Notes: generated by a model not told the origin, from the letters alone. 64,000 bases of DNA from Eretmocerus hayati (GCA_029851415.1 CM056742.1:145705121-145769120), one strand, 5' to 3'. Numbered from the stretch's first letter, positions 39,301 through 53,083 are shown. A program made the numbers and translations.

Positions 39301-39819
39301 CTAAATAGCTCGACCCGGTAATCGTGAAAAACCTCGTGGTCTTGCAGAAATGCGCGAGTGCAATGAAATGTTTTCATCGACCGTGCGTGTAGAATCGAAG
39401 CATACAATACATATATATGTTATCCAGGTAGGCCGAGTACAACGAACTCTCGGGGGCGTACTGTCGGTAAAGCAGTTTTCTGACGTGCAATCGTGCAAAA
39501 TCCGCATAGTTGCAGCGCAGCCACTGTGCACTGCACATAGTGGAATTTTCCACTTCTCGCATCAGCTGCGAGAACCAAACAGTCTCCTCGCATCCCCGTT
39601 GCTCCATATCTTGGACTCATCGACGAGGAAGCTTATAATTTTCGGCTGTCTCGTTATCTATTCTTCTTGGCTGATTATTCGCTGAGTATAAGGCATCCGT
39701 GGAGTTACTGCCAATAATATTTACCACAGCTTCGCGAAAGAAAGAGGTTATGTGCTTGGAACAGTCGACCAACAGTTTGTTTTGTCTGTTGTGAAAAGGA
39801 ATGTGTTCTACTTGTTAAA
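36301..39819. other. No supported gene
   Basis: Intergenic sequence between the formin-like exon (minus) and the THAP gene (plus). CpG-richer patches at about 36420-36560 and 37690-37930 may be promoter related. Several frames of 60-115 codons occur on both strands, but none has a domain or suitable splice sites. The THAP promoter and 5' leader must lie at its right end, and I see no clear TATA box. Confidence 0.4.
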
Positions 39820-41149
39820 ATGGTCGCTACCTGCAGTGTTTGTGGTGTTGAACGTCTGCCATCGGGAAATACTAATCGTTCCTTTCATAAGTAAGTGTTG
39901 GATTATCAAAATTCTGATCGAAATTTTTCTGCTCCAAATGTGACCTAATTTCACGTGCATTGTTTATTTCAGGTTTCCCAAGTCTGTTGACCTCAGGGAG
40001 AAGTGGTTCGAGGCTATTGGTCGAAGGATTAGTTACAAGACTGCTGTTGTCTGCAGCGATCACTTTACCAGGGAAGATTTTCGTCCCCATAGTGAGTCGA
40101 GACCTCTACTGAAGACTGATGCTATTCCCAGTATAATTTTCAGGTGAGTGAAAAGAGCATAATGTCATGATTCTTACGAATTTCTATTCATGATTTTCTT
40201 CTTCAAATTTGAGTATTTTATTTTCCAAGGCAACTCGTTTTAATAACATCTTGAATTGTAATTATGCTACCGATGTTTTCTAATAAGTTTTTCATTGACA
40301 CAGGAACCACTCAAGCTCTTGTCATGATGATGAAGGTGAACCAAAGGAATATCCGTTATCCTTAGATAAAATAATGAGCGAAGCTAATGGGAACGGAGAT
40401 AATCTAGAGAATAGTCGTAGATGGTATGTTTTTCTATTATAATGAAGTATTTGACTAGATATACGTGATTGACTATAAATTGTACAGTCAATACAAACTC
40501 CCTCTTTTCCTCTGTTTCAGGTCCTTAGAACATTTATATATCACTTTGGAGCATTCCTATAGCTCTGCCCAAACACATAGAAACTTGTTAGCCAACCACA
40601 AAATATATTCGCAACCCCCATCTCAGGAAAGGTGAGTTATAATTGACTTTGTTGCCAAGATAAATGCATCTAGAAATCTCAAACCAATTTTTCAATCGAT
40701 TTGAGACGCTCCTCACTGTACAAGTTCCCTAAAGAAGTTTTATAACTTTTTATCCATTAGGATAGGATCCTTAGGATTGTTATAGAGTGATGTACTCCTG
40801 TCAAAATTGCTCTTTCCAGCCTGACTATTTGTTGATGGAAGAATTATGATGGATAAAACATCCTAAGCTAATCCTACATTCATCTTTTATTTGCAGAATA
40901 TATGATTTCTCTGCCGTTCAAGATAGCTCAGAGACTCACCAATACGGGATATTCCGCAAAGAAGACTTCACATCTGATGTTGCTTGGGAGCGGTTCATCA
41001 AATATATCTCTTTTACTAAATCAAATATGAAAAGTATTATACGCAAAAATAGTCGTCTACAAACTAAAGTCAACTACTTGCAGGATCTTATTGATAAGGT
41101 TGAAAAACAGAATCGTCTCAAAATCAATCTTAAAAGAAGAAAGTCATAA
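39820..41149 (+). CDS. THAP-domain zinc-finger protein, complete, 5 coding exons
   Basis: Exons 39820-39890, 39973-40143, 40304-40423, 40521-40631 and 40897-41149 join to 241 aa. All introns are GT-AG and all are phase 2. The THAP domain fills residues 1-80: C5, C8, C51 and H54 form the C2CH zinc site, with FHKFPK at 22-27, W35, CSDHF at 51-55 and AIPSIIF (the AVPxxF motif) at 74-80. Residues about 190-241 form a basic, probably coiled-coil tail (RLQTKVNYLQDLIDKVEKQN), as in many THAP proteins. Known family role: sequence-specific DNA binding, often in transcription control. There is no P-element transposase region, so this is a host-type THAP protein and not a transposon. The ATG has A at -3 and G at +4 and places the first cysteine correctly. 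No target or partner can be named. Confidence 0.95.
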
Positions 41150-41299
41150 GTGAATCCAACTTCCAATACTCATTATGGTACTATTTTAATGCATCAGCTC
41201 ACTTTTCTGAAAACTTTGAATTCACTGGTATTGTATTTGAATGTCAGCAGTTTTGATCATTGAAATTTATTGTTATTATGCGTAATCATGATGATTGTA

Positions 41300-41305
41300 A
41301 ATAAA
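41300..41305 (+). terminator. Poly(A) signal of the THAP gene
   Basis: AATAAA, about 150 bases after the THAP stop codon, in an AT-rich stretch. Confidence 0.6.
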
Positions 41306-42382
41306 TTATTTTATAATCTCACACGGCTCTTTTATAACACGTATTTACTAAGCATCTGAAATTTGAAATTTACAAGGAACTTTTAAGTTGATGAATCATT
41401 TTGGGAAAATATTGTACATTGCTCATTATATTTGTGGCTGATGGATTTCGATATTGAGGGGAAATCTCAATGATGGATGTTGTTGAACTAAATGATGCTT
41501 TCAACCAATACAAACTACTAATAGCCGTAACGATACCAGACGAACAATAACGTTGAAATGTGCCAAGAGACTATTTGACTCTTATGCATTACCGAAGTTA
41601 CTTGATAGATCAGTAACCAATTTAACTCATGATTTGTTTCTCTTCGTCAAACGGGAGCTTTATCTCCCTTGTCCCAAGTTGATGTTCAGGGATAGTATCT
41701 GCTCTTAGTGAGCGAAGAGAGCCATTTTGTTTCGGTTTGTGTATTAAGCTCGTATTCGTGCTTGATTTCTAAACATAGGAGCTCGTCCTCTTCAACTTTC
41801 TAGCAATATTACTTACGATCTGCACCAAAGGTCTTAGAATCCGAAGTTTCCTATAGAAACAGCTTACCTTGACAAAATGAATTTGACACCTGACTGATTC
41901 CGCGCCTTCGAATTTTTTTAAACAAGTTTTCGGAGAATATCCTTGATGAACAGGAACATTTTTGCAGACTGGAGTTGAATCTGTCACGAGCTTTGTAGTC
42001 AAGCCTCAATCAATATACGAACCTTATATGAGACATAATCTCGGACATCACCATTGAAGATAGATTTAGTCTCTTCGTTTTCTTATCATATTTTGGACAA
42101 ATTCCCCTATACACACATAACGTCATTTGATGTGCCCTTATTAGTTACAAGAAATTTGAGGATAGATAAATCGGGATCCGAGCAGAATTGAGTATTTCAT
42201 ATAATAATCATCACGAAGTTATAACTTATTTTATCTCGATAACCCAAACGGCAATTACGTTGATTCCTCATCTCTAGATGAATAGTAGTTCATCTCAAAC
42301 TTTAGTGACAAGTTGAATCGACTCGCCGTGTGTATAGAATTAAGTTTATATTCGCCGGTTTTGTTGTACGAATACACAATGG
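41306..42382. other. No supported gene
   Basis: AT-rich sequence after the THAP gene, with no recognisable coding or structural feature. Confidence 0.5.
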
Positions 42383-42384
42383 TA

Positions 42385-43297
42385 CCGGTCAAAAATTTGT
42401 GTATACCTGAAAAACAAAAGTTCGATTTTGATAACTCGACTGCTCCGATCTCCTTTGTCCACAAGGACTCTATTTTAGCTCATTTTGTAGCGTCCTTCAT
42501 GCACCTCGAGATCAATTGAGAAATTTTTTCGCGCAACATGATAGATTCTTGCAAAATCAAACTGAAGGTTGGTAAAATTTTATAAAAATCAAGTCAATAC
42601 GCAAACCTCTGCAAGTCTGACGGAAATCAATGGATTGAAATGATTCAAATAGTATCTAAAAGTAGGAGTCAAAGCTTCAATATCCGTTTTTGAAAGTTAT
42701 TCTAGGTCATTCCTAGTCCGAGCTGTGACTATTTTGTAAAGGAAGATTTCTCTAAAAAAAAGGCCCAAAATTTAAGGAAGGTGATAAAATCGGGCTCACG
42801 GTGATATTTCTTTGATTTCACCCAAGTTTTCCGTATTGTTGGTGGAAGGAACCAAGAACAGTGCTTGTACTAGTTTAAATATGAGTCTATTCACGATTTC
42901 TCAATGACTGGTTCGTTTTTCAAAAAAAAAAATCTGCCCTTACAAAAATAGTCACATCTCGGACCAGAAATAATCTAGAATAATTTTCAAGAACGGATAT
43001 TGAAGCTCTTGACCTCTACTTTCAGAAGCTTTTTGAATCATCTCAATCCATTGATTTTCGTCAGGCTTGCAAAAGTTTGTGTATTGACCCGATTTTCATA
43101 AATTTTTACAAGACTTAAGATTGATATTGCGGGAATCTATCGCGTTGCGCGGAAAAAATTCTAAGGGGATCTTGAACTGCTAGAAAAAAAGCTACAAAAT
43201 GAGCTGAAGTAGAGCCGTTTTGGACGGAGGAGATCGGAGCAGCCGAGTGATCAAAATCGACCTTTGGTTTTTTAGGTTTACAGAAACTTCTGACCGG
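42385..43297. mobile_element. Tc1/mariner-like fold-back element
   Basis: Outer ends read CCGGTCA(A/G)AA(A/G)TTT and are flanked by TA on both sides. Arms of about 350 bp (about 42385-42735 and 42948-43297) are reverse complements at roughly 80-85 percent by eye, around a loop of about 210 bp. Ends with a GGTCA(A/T)AAGTTT-type start and a TA duplication are typical of Tc1-like elements. No transposase frame survives. The greater arm divergence makes it older than the element at 31167-32169. Confidence 0.8.
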
Positions 43298-43299
43298 TA

Positions 43300-43829
43300 A
43301 TAAATCCATGATTTTGAATAACATACTGTAATAACACGATCATTCAGCCGACAATAAACAGCTCAGTGAAACGAAGGACTATGATCATGATTTTCTAACT
43401 TATCGCCAAATTATTTTCAATGTTAGACTGGCCTCTTCTTCATTCTGCGAAAGCTCTCAGGAAGCAGCTGCTTTCTCAAGATTCGAATCAGATCTATTTC
43501 CGTTGGGCTTACTTTTCATAATAAAGCCTTGTTTGACTTTGATTGAATGTGTTACTTTGAACACAGTGTATCATTCAAGAAATTTCGTAGACGCTATTAT
43601 CTAGAAGAATCAAACTAGGGCAGTGATGTAACCCAATTTTTCATTATAATTTCAATTGCATTTTTTGATGACGTTCCAAAGAATCAGCACTCATAGAAAA
43701 TTAGCACATGAAAGTATGATATTCAGTACTTGTAGAGGCTATCGAAGAACCTTTTTAGATGAGCTATAATTTGATAAACAGTCGGTGAATTGAGATTTTT
43801 AACAAATTCTTTGTTGCTTTGTGTTGCAG
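43300..43829. other. Spacer ending in a splice acceptor
   Basis: AT-rich sequence. Its last bases, TTGTTGCTTTGTGTTGCAG (AG at 43828-43829), form a good pyrimidine-rich acceptor in front of the exon at 43830. It is therefore probably the end of an intron whose upstream exon I cannot place. Confidence 0.45.
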
Positions 43830-44286
43830 GAGTCGTTCGCTCGTCGAGCTTCCAGCCTCTGCAAGCTTTTGACATTTCCCTCAGGATTTTTGATCGCTCC
43901 AGTACTATTCTCGGCCTACCGATTGCAAGAAACAACAACCAGCTCAGAGTTGCCTTGAGCATAGTCGTCATACAATCGCATTGATATATCCTCGTCAAGT
44001 GATCGGTCCGCATCATCGCAGGCCTCATCGCGAGGTCGTCTGCGGCGACAACTGCGGCCTTGGATTTGCAGCTCGTATATGCAACGAAAATAGCCGTCAC
44101 CGCGGCGATATCAGCCAAGGCCTTAGCTGCACTCAAGAGCCGCAATGAATTTTGCGACCTCGCGAATCCAACCATCGTCATCACCGTCAGTCCGATGATC
44201 GACTGATCAAGAGCTCTTCAACCTCAAGATTCTTGCAACATCAGCAATCGCCAATTGTAACCACGACTAGTCGACTACTAATCATC
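43830..44286 (+). other. Probable 5' leader of the 44-kb gene
   Basis: From the acceptor to the first in-frame ATG. The sequence is clearly less AT-rich than its surroundings. Short upstream frames start at the ATGs at about 44078 (4 codons) and 44145 (17 codons), which could lower translation of the main frame. The main reading frame stays open upstream to about 44152 without an ATG. Confidence 0.45.
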
Positions 44287-44999
44287 ATGGCTGAAGAAGA
44301 GCGACCTGCTGAAAGCTCCGATTCCTGCAAAGATGCAGACAAAAAAACGAGTGACGGCCCAAAGACGAGTGCTTGCAAGCTCGACGACGACGAAGGAAGT
44401 CAACAGTCAATGAAACTTATATTGGAGGACAGCGCAAGTCCAGGAGATGCGGATAAGGAACCCGAGGAAACCATCGTTGCCAAGCTAGAATCTGAGCTTG
44501 CGCAAGCTCCCGGGAATCATCAAGATGAGCAAGAGGAGGTTGGCGTGGTGGGTCAGCCTGAGGCCGTCAGCGAGCTTTTACAGGAGGACGAGCTTCTTAC
44601 TGAGTCTACCGCGGTCAATAACCTCGATAATCTTGGCAAAAAGGGATCTGCCCTGCCGACTGATGGTACCAATTGCACAGAGCAACAGCCGATGCAAGCC
44701 GATGTTTCGGAGAGGGTGGCTCGTTGGGTGGAGAACGCAACCGTTTCGACCCGAGCGAATTCTACTGATTCCCCTTCTTTAGATAAAGATGAATCTCTCA
44801 AGGAAGAAAATAATCTAAAGAAAAGTTCTGGTGGTACCGATGCCCCAGCCGAGCCTCAAAAAATTGACACAAGGACGAGGAGTGGTGCGAGCCGGAGATC
44901 GAGTGCCGGTTCCAGGGAAAGCAATGGGGGTGGCGAAGCTCCAGCCGGTCGGGGATCGCAGAAGGTCGTTACCAACATTATCCGGCGCAGCATCAGATG
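44287..44999 (+). CDS. Acidic disordered protein, first coding exon (partial)
   Basis: From ATG 44287 (A at -3, G at +4) the frame runs 237 codons and two bases to the donor AGATG|GTAAGT, so the next exon must begin in phase 2. The protein starts MAEEERPAESSDS and is strongly acidic and Ser/Glu-rich to about residue 140. It then has a segment with SERVARWVEN, a Ser/Arg patch (RTRSGASRRSSAGSRES), a Gly run, and a basic end VVTNIIRRSIR. This looks like a long disordered N-terminal tail leading into a structured domain or membrane region encoded further on. The Arg-Ser patches are plausible phosphorylation sites. I do not recognise the family. The length of open frame, the higher GC and matching acceptor and donor make it very likely real. 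Confidence 0.72.
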
Positions 45000-47994
45000 G
45001 TAAGTCCTTAGAACTCCTTATCTGAGGGAAAAATAAGAGTGTTCAAATTCCTCGCGTTCGCCGCCTAATCCTGAGGCATGAATTTCTTGCACTCAAGAGT
45101 TTAATGTAATCTGGAACCCTGCATGAATTGGTACGAAAGTTTGCTCTCGACGATTGAGCTTTCGGTAAGTGCTGTAGATAGTTGGTGCGTAATTTATGGC
45201 GCCCATCGTTCTTGGTTCCACGGCTTTTTACTTTTACTGACACAAGAATTGAGAAAAACAAAAGATATTGTTTTACTCGTACGAGACTCATTGGGAAAAT
45301 GGCAAAAGCATACATTGCAAGCTCAAAGGATCGCTATGAAGTTTGATATAGCGAAAATCCCGAGTATTGAGGTCGAGGTAAAACGCTTGAAAACAAGTGA
45401 GGTCGCTGAGCAGTGCAGTATCAGCGCAGTGTACCAACATCATATCTCGTGTTATTCGCACAATTCAACTGTCGTATACCATTCCGAAACGATGAGTAGT
45501 TGGTCCCGTAAATATTCTATTTAGTATTCGGTTTCTTATCAATCCTTGCCGAGTTTCGCACAATCGTGCTATACTTTTGGAGACATTCATAATTTATTTG
45601 GGGAGTACCACGACGACCTCATAAAACCAGGAAACTCCAGAAACGTCTTTGCTGCACTTGCAATCGTAATATACGCGTGTATATGGATACACGTAGATAG
45701 CTGCGGCAAGTCTTGAAAAATTAATGCAGGAGTAGATTGCTCCAAGTGACCGGGTCAAGAGGAGAATTGAACCTGCGGTGTACATGGGATACCAATCGAA
45801 CGTCTTGAATTATTTTACATCGATTCTAATTTTGTCGGAATTTTCAAGAGAACCTGATATAACCTTGTTACCTAACTCTGTACAAAGTGAGTATAATTAT
45901 TTTAAATTGGATAATACGAAATTTATGAAATTTTGGACTTATTTGGTCTTGGACAAAATGTGGCTTATTGAACGTCAAATATTTTCGAAATAATACGGGA
46001 AAATACTGCTTTGATTGGATATTGGATAAAATCCAAGGAAGAAGGATGTACGTCACTCGTATGGAGATAATTATTGAAATATACAACGACCGTACAGTAT
46101 TTTTTCTGGAACGTTTTTTTCAACAATATAAACATTCATGCTTGCCCGTACTCGTTCACGTACATTCACACATTAATAGCTCCAAGGTAAACCGTGAACA
46201 GTCGTCAGGTAAAAATAATTTTTTGCTCTCGATCGACCTCTATTCTCAAGGAAAAACACACACTTGGTCTATACGCAATAACGCGTCGACTGGTTTCAAG
46301 CGTCGTTTGTTCATTTCCAAGTCGTGATAGCCTGATGTTTAAATCCTTTGATAAGAACTTTTGCGATATCGGGGATTCTCTAACAGAAAATTTTTCGCTA
46401 GAGTACACGAAGGCTATGTATTTAATAGTTTGTTTCCATGCAGAAACGATGCAAAAGAATCCAATCATGATTCATTGTACTAAAATTCTGGTTTGGTACC
46501 GGTGATCTCGTTAGTATTTTTTATTTGGTCTCAACTTTGTAACGAAGATAGTAATTTTTTCAGATTCATATTTTTATGGAATAATTTTTACCTCGGGTTT
46601 TGATCAGGATTTACCTTCTAATTGATGTCCTCAAGGCTGTTCTCTTCTGTATTCGATTTTCCGTGAGATTGAGTTCATAGCTAAACTGGTGCGTCCATAA
46701 TGGACAAATTGAACAGATACTTGGTTCTATTTGGTCTCGGTAACCGCAATCAGTGAATTTGCACAGTGGCTTCTTATATTTGTTTCACACTGATGCTTTA
46801 TCGTGGTCTCGTGTAGAGAACGTTAATCGACGTGGCTTGGTTTTATCGAGACCTTGGAAACGCCGATGATTTGTTGTCATGAAGACGACTTTTGAAATCC
46901 CCCAGTTACGTTTATTCTATTCGATTAAAGATAAATCCATCATATGTTTTACCACTCTCCATGGCTTTGAACTCGAAGAAAACTTGGGAAATCGATTGAT
47001 TATGGCGAAGATATAACTCATCGTCGTTTTGTCAAGTTTTTTAATATTTTGATGAATTTTTGAAATATTATACAGTAATGCTGGTTACGAATGAGTCAAA
47101 CTGTCATCCAGGGTAAGACTTGAAATGAGTTGTTTAGAATGTAACCAGTGTTCATTTACCTACATACATCCAAGAGGACTCGTGCAGAATTTTGGAAATT
47201 CGACCATGCCATGAACAAGTTTTCCATCAGTAATTCTGCGCAGTCGAAGCTAGTAGCTCGGCATTTGATTTGTACTCTCTGTGAACTAAACTCCAACTGA
47301 CCCAACTGACCTTATCTATGTGGGGCTTGCGTAACTGAGTGAATCAATGTTATTGATGAACAAACGAAGGAAAAATCTTGGTTTCGTCACAAAAATCTTC
47401 TGGAAACAAACTAGATGACTCGCAAACCTCTCTATTAGGTTGCAGGAATAAAAATGCTGCCCCCTTCAGATTTTACTGATGGACAATTTGGCTATGACGT
47501 AAATATTCGGAGCTGGAACATTACACAAAAGCTGGGAAAGTCGGTTTTATCAATGCTAAGTCAAAACTTGGCCTAATATGAGCTTGCTACCATCGCAGAG
47601 TCCTGACAGCATATATTCGCACAAGAGACACCATTTTAATTGCTTTTTAAAACTGCCCCTAGCACTGATGCCTTCATCCCATCAGTACAATCCCGTCTCT
47701 TTACACTTAACAACGGATTAAATGTCATGCAGTACATCGAGGACGTCTCCAATTTAATGACAACTCTCCTTCACATTTTTCCCTTTTACATATAATAGCC
47801 TACCCAATCGATGCTTCATCACGTTCCATTACAATACATCTATACCATCATCGTATTGCAAACTCTTCCCTATGGAGCCCTTCTACATGATATAATGTTA
47901 TACATACCATCAACCATAGACATTGCATGTGCACATCGCAAACTCGCTTATTAAACATCGGACACCATCATCCCTTACACATAACTTCATACCA

Positions 47995-48020
47995 TGTGTG
48001 TGTGTGTGTGTGTGTGTGTG
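47995..48020. repeat. Microsatellite (TG)13
   Basis: Thirteen uninterrupted TG units. Confidence 0.93.
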
Positions 48021-48536
48021 TCTATATATAATATCGGATATCTACTGCTACCCCGCAGGGTTACTCGTGCGTGTGGAACGTCGTCATACCGCTGGGGAAT
48101 ATACGAATATCAGCCATGTATATTAAACTAAGGGTTCAGCTCTTCTAATTCCCTTCTTGGACTCTTGTAACAGGGATATAAAATCGAGATAATAATCGAG
48201 ATATGACGTCATCTAGCTTGCTTGCACGATGGTCAATGACGGATTTTCCATACATCGAAGGGTGCGGGAAAATAGGTACATCCTTGAGATTGGTAAGGGC
48301 CTCTTTTTTTTCGGATGGTAGCACACATTCAGTGGTAGCACACGTCAAGCTCTTGTATCCTGAAAAATGATTATGTATAGGATTGTATGTGTTAACCATC
48401 AGGCGTATGCGATGGAAGAGTATGATTGCAACCGTAGATTTTTATCGGCTTGTTACACGGTGTCAGACAAGATATAAATATTTGGGGGTTGAAGCGATGG
48501 TACTATACTATGTTAGTTGATGCTTACATCCATCAC

Positions 48537-48572
48537 ATTCACAGACATCAAAAGACTTTGATGTCTGTGAAT
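48537..48572. repeat. Perfect short hairpin
   Basis: Sixteen-base arms (ATTCACAGACATCAAA and its exact reverse complement) around a 4-base loop. It is too short for a normal microRNA precursor and may be a remnant of a small palindromic element. Confidence 0.8.
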
Positions 48573-49302
48573 GTTGCATGATGGGGACGAGATAATCTTG
48601 AAAAACCATGTGAGGTGACAATGTGGTTGTGTTATCGTTTGATGTACCATCCTATGTTTAAAGATAAGTTGATGCTTTTTTCAACTTCCGGATTGTAGGT
48701 GTCATGAAACTGATGGCAGTCACAATACTTACGTTTTTCAATCGGGCTTTGAATCTTTGTCCATCAGTTACAATCTCAAACGTCATCAAACTCTGTCAAG
48801 AATATGAGCTTTCGAACAAGATTTGGTTTCGAATTTGGAGAAAGATGCATCTCCAAATTCTGGTACCTATTTGCCATTTGATTGACGATGATTCATCCAA
48901 TCCTTTCAAAAATTGAACAAAGGTGAACAGCTCTCAAATAAGGGTGAAAGACTTACAATGCATGGACTGTCTATACCAATGTTCGACCATCTACTGCAGA
49001 CGACGGCCACTCTAGTCCTTTCATTGTTCAAGTCTTTTTTGAATGCTCGAATCACAAAGAATCGATTCATCACGAGAGAAGCAATCAAATGCACTCGCAT
49101 AAATGAATCATCCAGTGTACCATGCTATGAGAGTCATGGTTCTAAAGACCATTGCTTGCATTCGAAACTCTCAAGGATTCGTTAGCGAAATTTTTGTATC
49201 GGCAAGAACCCCTTTACTTCTATTTTTTTCGACACACAACAAAGTCCATTTTTGACATTAGCAATATCTTGTGATAACTTGGGATCGATCGGTTAATAAA
49301 AC

Positions 49303-50549
49303 TGAAACTCTGGGAATCATCTCCTTTTAGCTCCAAAAGCTGCAGAGTCTAACGCTCAAGCGTTTCCAAGCTACAAACTAGAGCCTATGCATTACAGGAT
49401 ATCTATTATCTATTATTATTATACAGTATACAGTATATACAGTATATATATTTGGGAAAATGATATATGAGTAGTTCCGTGGAAACTTTGATATCTGAGG
49501 CATGAAAATGTACCAACCCCAAATCTCACTTCCGAGCGTTCTAAGAAGGATTTTTTGAAACATATAAAGCATAAATTAACTCGCGCACCGATGTAATTTT
49601 TCCCACTCATCAGTACCATAAGGATAACATGGAGAGACGCGGCAGTGGACAAGGAACCTGACATTTTGAGTGGCACACGGAACCTGACATTTGACACTAA
49701 AATTGATCTCACGGCCAAACGATTCAAGCTACAGTTTTGAGGTTTTGGGATTCCCATTTAGCCATCAGATACTTTGAAAAAAACTGACTAGGGCCTCCGT
49801 AATCTCCCGTTTAAGGGTCGCACTGGTACCACACGGAACTGACCAAAAAATTGAGCAAAACCAGATTTTCGCGGAAAGAGCTCGGCAGAGTATGAAAATC
49901 AATTTTTTTTTTAAATCCTGAGGCATGGGAAAGTTGCGTCTGACGATTTTCTTTGAGGACAAATTGGTGCGGAAATGAGGCCTGGAATGAGGCAAATACA
50001 CTTTTGTCGAGGGAAACTGAGGGGATAAAATTTTAAGTAAAATTGCGCCACAAAATGTACGTATACTTCTCATGCACACAAAAAGTGGTCTTTGGGCTCG
50101 TATAGCAGTGCTATTTGATGCTTGATAGCATCATGTTTGATAAGTTTGCCCTCCCGAATCCCGAGTGAGCCCTACCGCGATGCTTCACACTCACAAAGGT
50201 CGAAATACTGGAAAACCAAATACCACAGGGCACGGAACTGACATTTTGACCTATTTATGATAATAATCTTTTTGGGTAGCCCTGGATCGAAAAACGAACG
50301 ATTGCGCCAAAAAGAGCACCAAAAAATATATCAGTAATGACCTTTCAGGTTTTTTTGTCAAGCGTTTTTAGGATTCGTACAATTAAGCAGCCACACATTA
50401 TATCAAATTTTCCACGGAACTACTCATATGTAGATATACTGTTATGCATAGATTCTGGTCTGTATAGCTCCGGAAACACTTGAGCATTGGACTCTGCGGC
50501 TTTGAGTATCGTCTTTTGGTGCTAAAAGGAGATGATTCCGAGAGTTTCA
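49303..50549. mobile_element. MITE family A, copy 2, split by an inner element
   Basis: The outer arms 49303-49464 and 50430-50549 are reverse complements through GGAATCATCTCCTTTTAGCT, GCAGAGT and CATAG-type words, and they match the arms of the MITE at 18685-19020. Between them sits a 965-bp inner element (49465-50429). Removing it leaves about 285 bp, close to the size of copy 1. The right side of the family resemblance continues to about 50590. Confidence 0.7.
49465..50429. mobile_element. Inner inverted-repeat element nested in the MITE
   Basis: The ends are 30-bp inverted repeats that include ATATGAGTAGTTCCGTGGAA and are nearly perfect. The interior is non-coding and contains at least four copies of a GGAAC(C)TGAC word, usually next to CAC or ATTTTGA. 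No transposase is present. I could not separate a target duplication from the surrounding TATATA sequence. Confidence 0.7.
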
Positions 50550-50590
50550 TCAGCCATAATCAGCTCCCAAACCCCTTGGACTCTCCTTGC

Positions 50591-53083
50591 AAGTCAATTT
50601 CTATTTTGAGTAATGTTCAGTCGTTGGCTCACAAAGTCCCAATCATCAAAGCTCACACTCTGCATGCATACTATTTCTTAGCTGCAAAAAAGTTGTATAT
50701 AATGCACAATAGGCACCTCAAATTTACCACATTCAAGTACTATCAAAAAATACCAAATCAGCAAGGCAGTGCGGATGTCAAATCGAGTCAGCGTGATACC
50801 ACTTTCTGGTAACATCCGCCTGCATGCGGCTATAACCACCCCCGCAGGCAAAGGCGCATCTCATTTAGTCATCCGATCGAGCGAGACGATTTGGCTCCCG
50901 CACTGCATGTTGCAGACCCCTCCTTATCCTAACGCGTAGCATTCAGTATATATGCATCAAAATTACAGTGCGTTGCATTGGCTATTAGTTCTACTGTGCA
51001 TCTCACTCAAAAGCATGATAGCAATTGCAGCTGCAGTAGCATTGAAGGGAGCGTACTTAGCCAAGTAGAAAATCGCCCCCGCGTCATTTGCATTGCTCAG
51101 ATATATATACTATGTAACTACATGGTGGCAGGAGCTTGCGAGAATCCATTATATATAGTTGTATACTAAACATATATATTTAGAACAAGCGTTCTCCGGG
51201 CTCCGAGATCGCGCGCCACCACCGCTGCCTGGCCTCCACTCGGTCAATGCCACGCGCCCCCAATGAGTGTCTCTCTCTCTCCCTTACAACCCCTGACGCA
51301 AGTTAGCGCCCCTGGATGGCTTCTCCCCCGCAATAACCCTCCTTCTTCTGCTCGGCTCTGCTTCGCATCCTGTGGCGTGATAAGCGGACGTGTAGCTTCG
51401 AAAGTATATACCTCCACCACCACCACCACCACCATTGACTTGGGTCGTATCGCATTGTAGACTTTCGCTGCTTTGCCCTTCGCGCCTATGATGGCTAGTG
51501 AACCCCTCTTATATGTGTGTAGCTTCGAAGTGAAAGCCCTGCTTTTCAGGGTTCCCCATATTCTCTCTCTTTCTCTTTGCTCCATCGATTTTCCTTGCAC
51601 TTCTGCAGTGCGTTGTTGTCGGAGAGCTTTCATGTTTCTCAGCCCTGGTGTATACTTATTTGATACAGAATTAGGGAATCGGTGGCATTTGTTGTCAACC
51701 AGTAGACGATAAAAAATTTGAGAGCTATCGTGTGCTCAGCCATGCGTATCTGACGCTGGACCTGGACGTTTTTTTTATAAAAATTTGGTACTCTTGGAGT
51801 ACAAAAGCCTCGACAAAAGCTACACGATGATTCAGCGTATTCGAGATTGAATACGAGCTGAAAACCAACGATGACGTGAGCGTTGCCATGGGGGTGGAAA
51901 TCTGATCATGCATCCGATTTTTTGTGGATACTATTCATTTGCCCTTCGTGATATGTCTTGAAGAATAAACTAAAAGTTCAGTGTAAATTGAATGAAAATA
52001 ACTCGACCACCGTGAAATAATTTTGATCAACTCAGTATAGTTCTAAAAATATGACTCGCTGAATGGGAGGCTCTCGAACGTAACGTTTCAATTCAATTTA
52101 AAATGTTCAAAAAAATCAAAATTTTAAGGATCATTGTGTAGATCAGAACAAGCTTTAAAACCACAATCTGATATTATAAAATTCAAAAGCGAAATAAACC
52201 ATTTTGATCTGGAACCATATATTCAAAATCCTTGCATCTGGATTTAAGTGACCGTCATTACAGGAAACAGAGTAAAAAAAAATTTATCACCCATGACATA
52301 GCAAGATCATTAGTAATTTTGACAGAGGTCTCATCATTCATGGCTCTGAATCGCTTCAATTCTTCTAGAATCATTCCCGAAAGTCGATCAATATTTTTAA
52401 CACTGCTCATCATTTTTCCTTACTAATGAACGAAAATGATTTTTCTACCCCATAGCCTTGAATTTGTCCAACCCGACTACTAATAAGTAAGTGATTTTTT
52501 ACCAAAACCGTCCTTCAACGCAGCAGATGGACACCTACGGCCCTTAATTTCCATCATAGTTAAGTTAGGCGGGCAGCAGGTTAATCGAGTTAATTGAATT
52601 ATCCGATGTCCTCCGATACACGACAGCGTAGAGCGATATCGATTTACCAAAGTAGTTGTTGCACGTCACTCTCCATCAACTGCGACGTAAGCATCACCCC
52701 CAATCTCCCTCATTCCTGTATAGCATATGCAATGAATCCCAGAAGCTCACTTGCCTGTACGTAACCTCGATCGCAATGGTACCAAAATTCTATGTTACAG
52801 ATATAAATTCTATTTCCATCGCTGTAAATCCATTTTTCTCTCCTATCCACAAGTCAAAAATGTTTTTCTTTGCTAATAAGCATCCCCTGCACGGCTTAAG
52901 TAAACAAACGTGTCATGCGAGCAGCATCAGCTCATCATTCCCCTTGAAAAGCTGCGACGATTCGATGTTTTTCTCGGGCGTAGCCCACGAGGGATGAAAA
53001 TCGATACCAACCATCGCAACCATAGACGGCCTGAAAGTCACGCAGCAAAAAAAAATATCAAGAGCTTTCCTCTGTACTATACA
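50591..53083. other. No supported gene; CpG-richer patch
   Basis: Sequence from about 50810 to 51660 is clearly richer in CpG than its surroundings and contains a (CCA)7 repeat, so it may be a promoter or 5' exon. A 129-codon minus-strand frame there has no domain. The rest is AT-rich with no recognisable gene. Confidence 0.35.
51414..51434. repeat. Microsatellite (CCA)7
   Basis: Seven uninterrupted CCA units. Confidence 0.92.

Larger units (their letters stand above)
45006..49302. other. Probable intron of the 44-kb gene and intergenic sequence; no exon recognised
   Basis: AT-rich sequence after the donor at 45000. The frames at 45123-45524 and 45968-46327 have no recognisable motif. A TG microsatellite lies at 47995-48020 and a perfect short hairpin at 48537-48572. 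The continuing exons of the 44-kb gene were not found by eye. Confidence 0.35.
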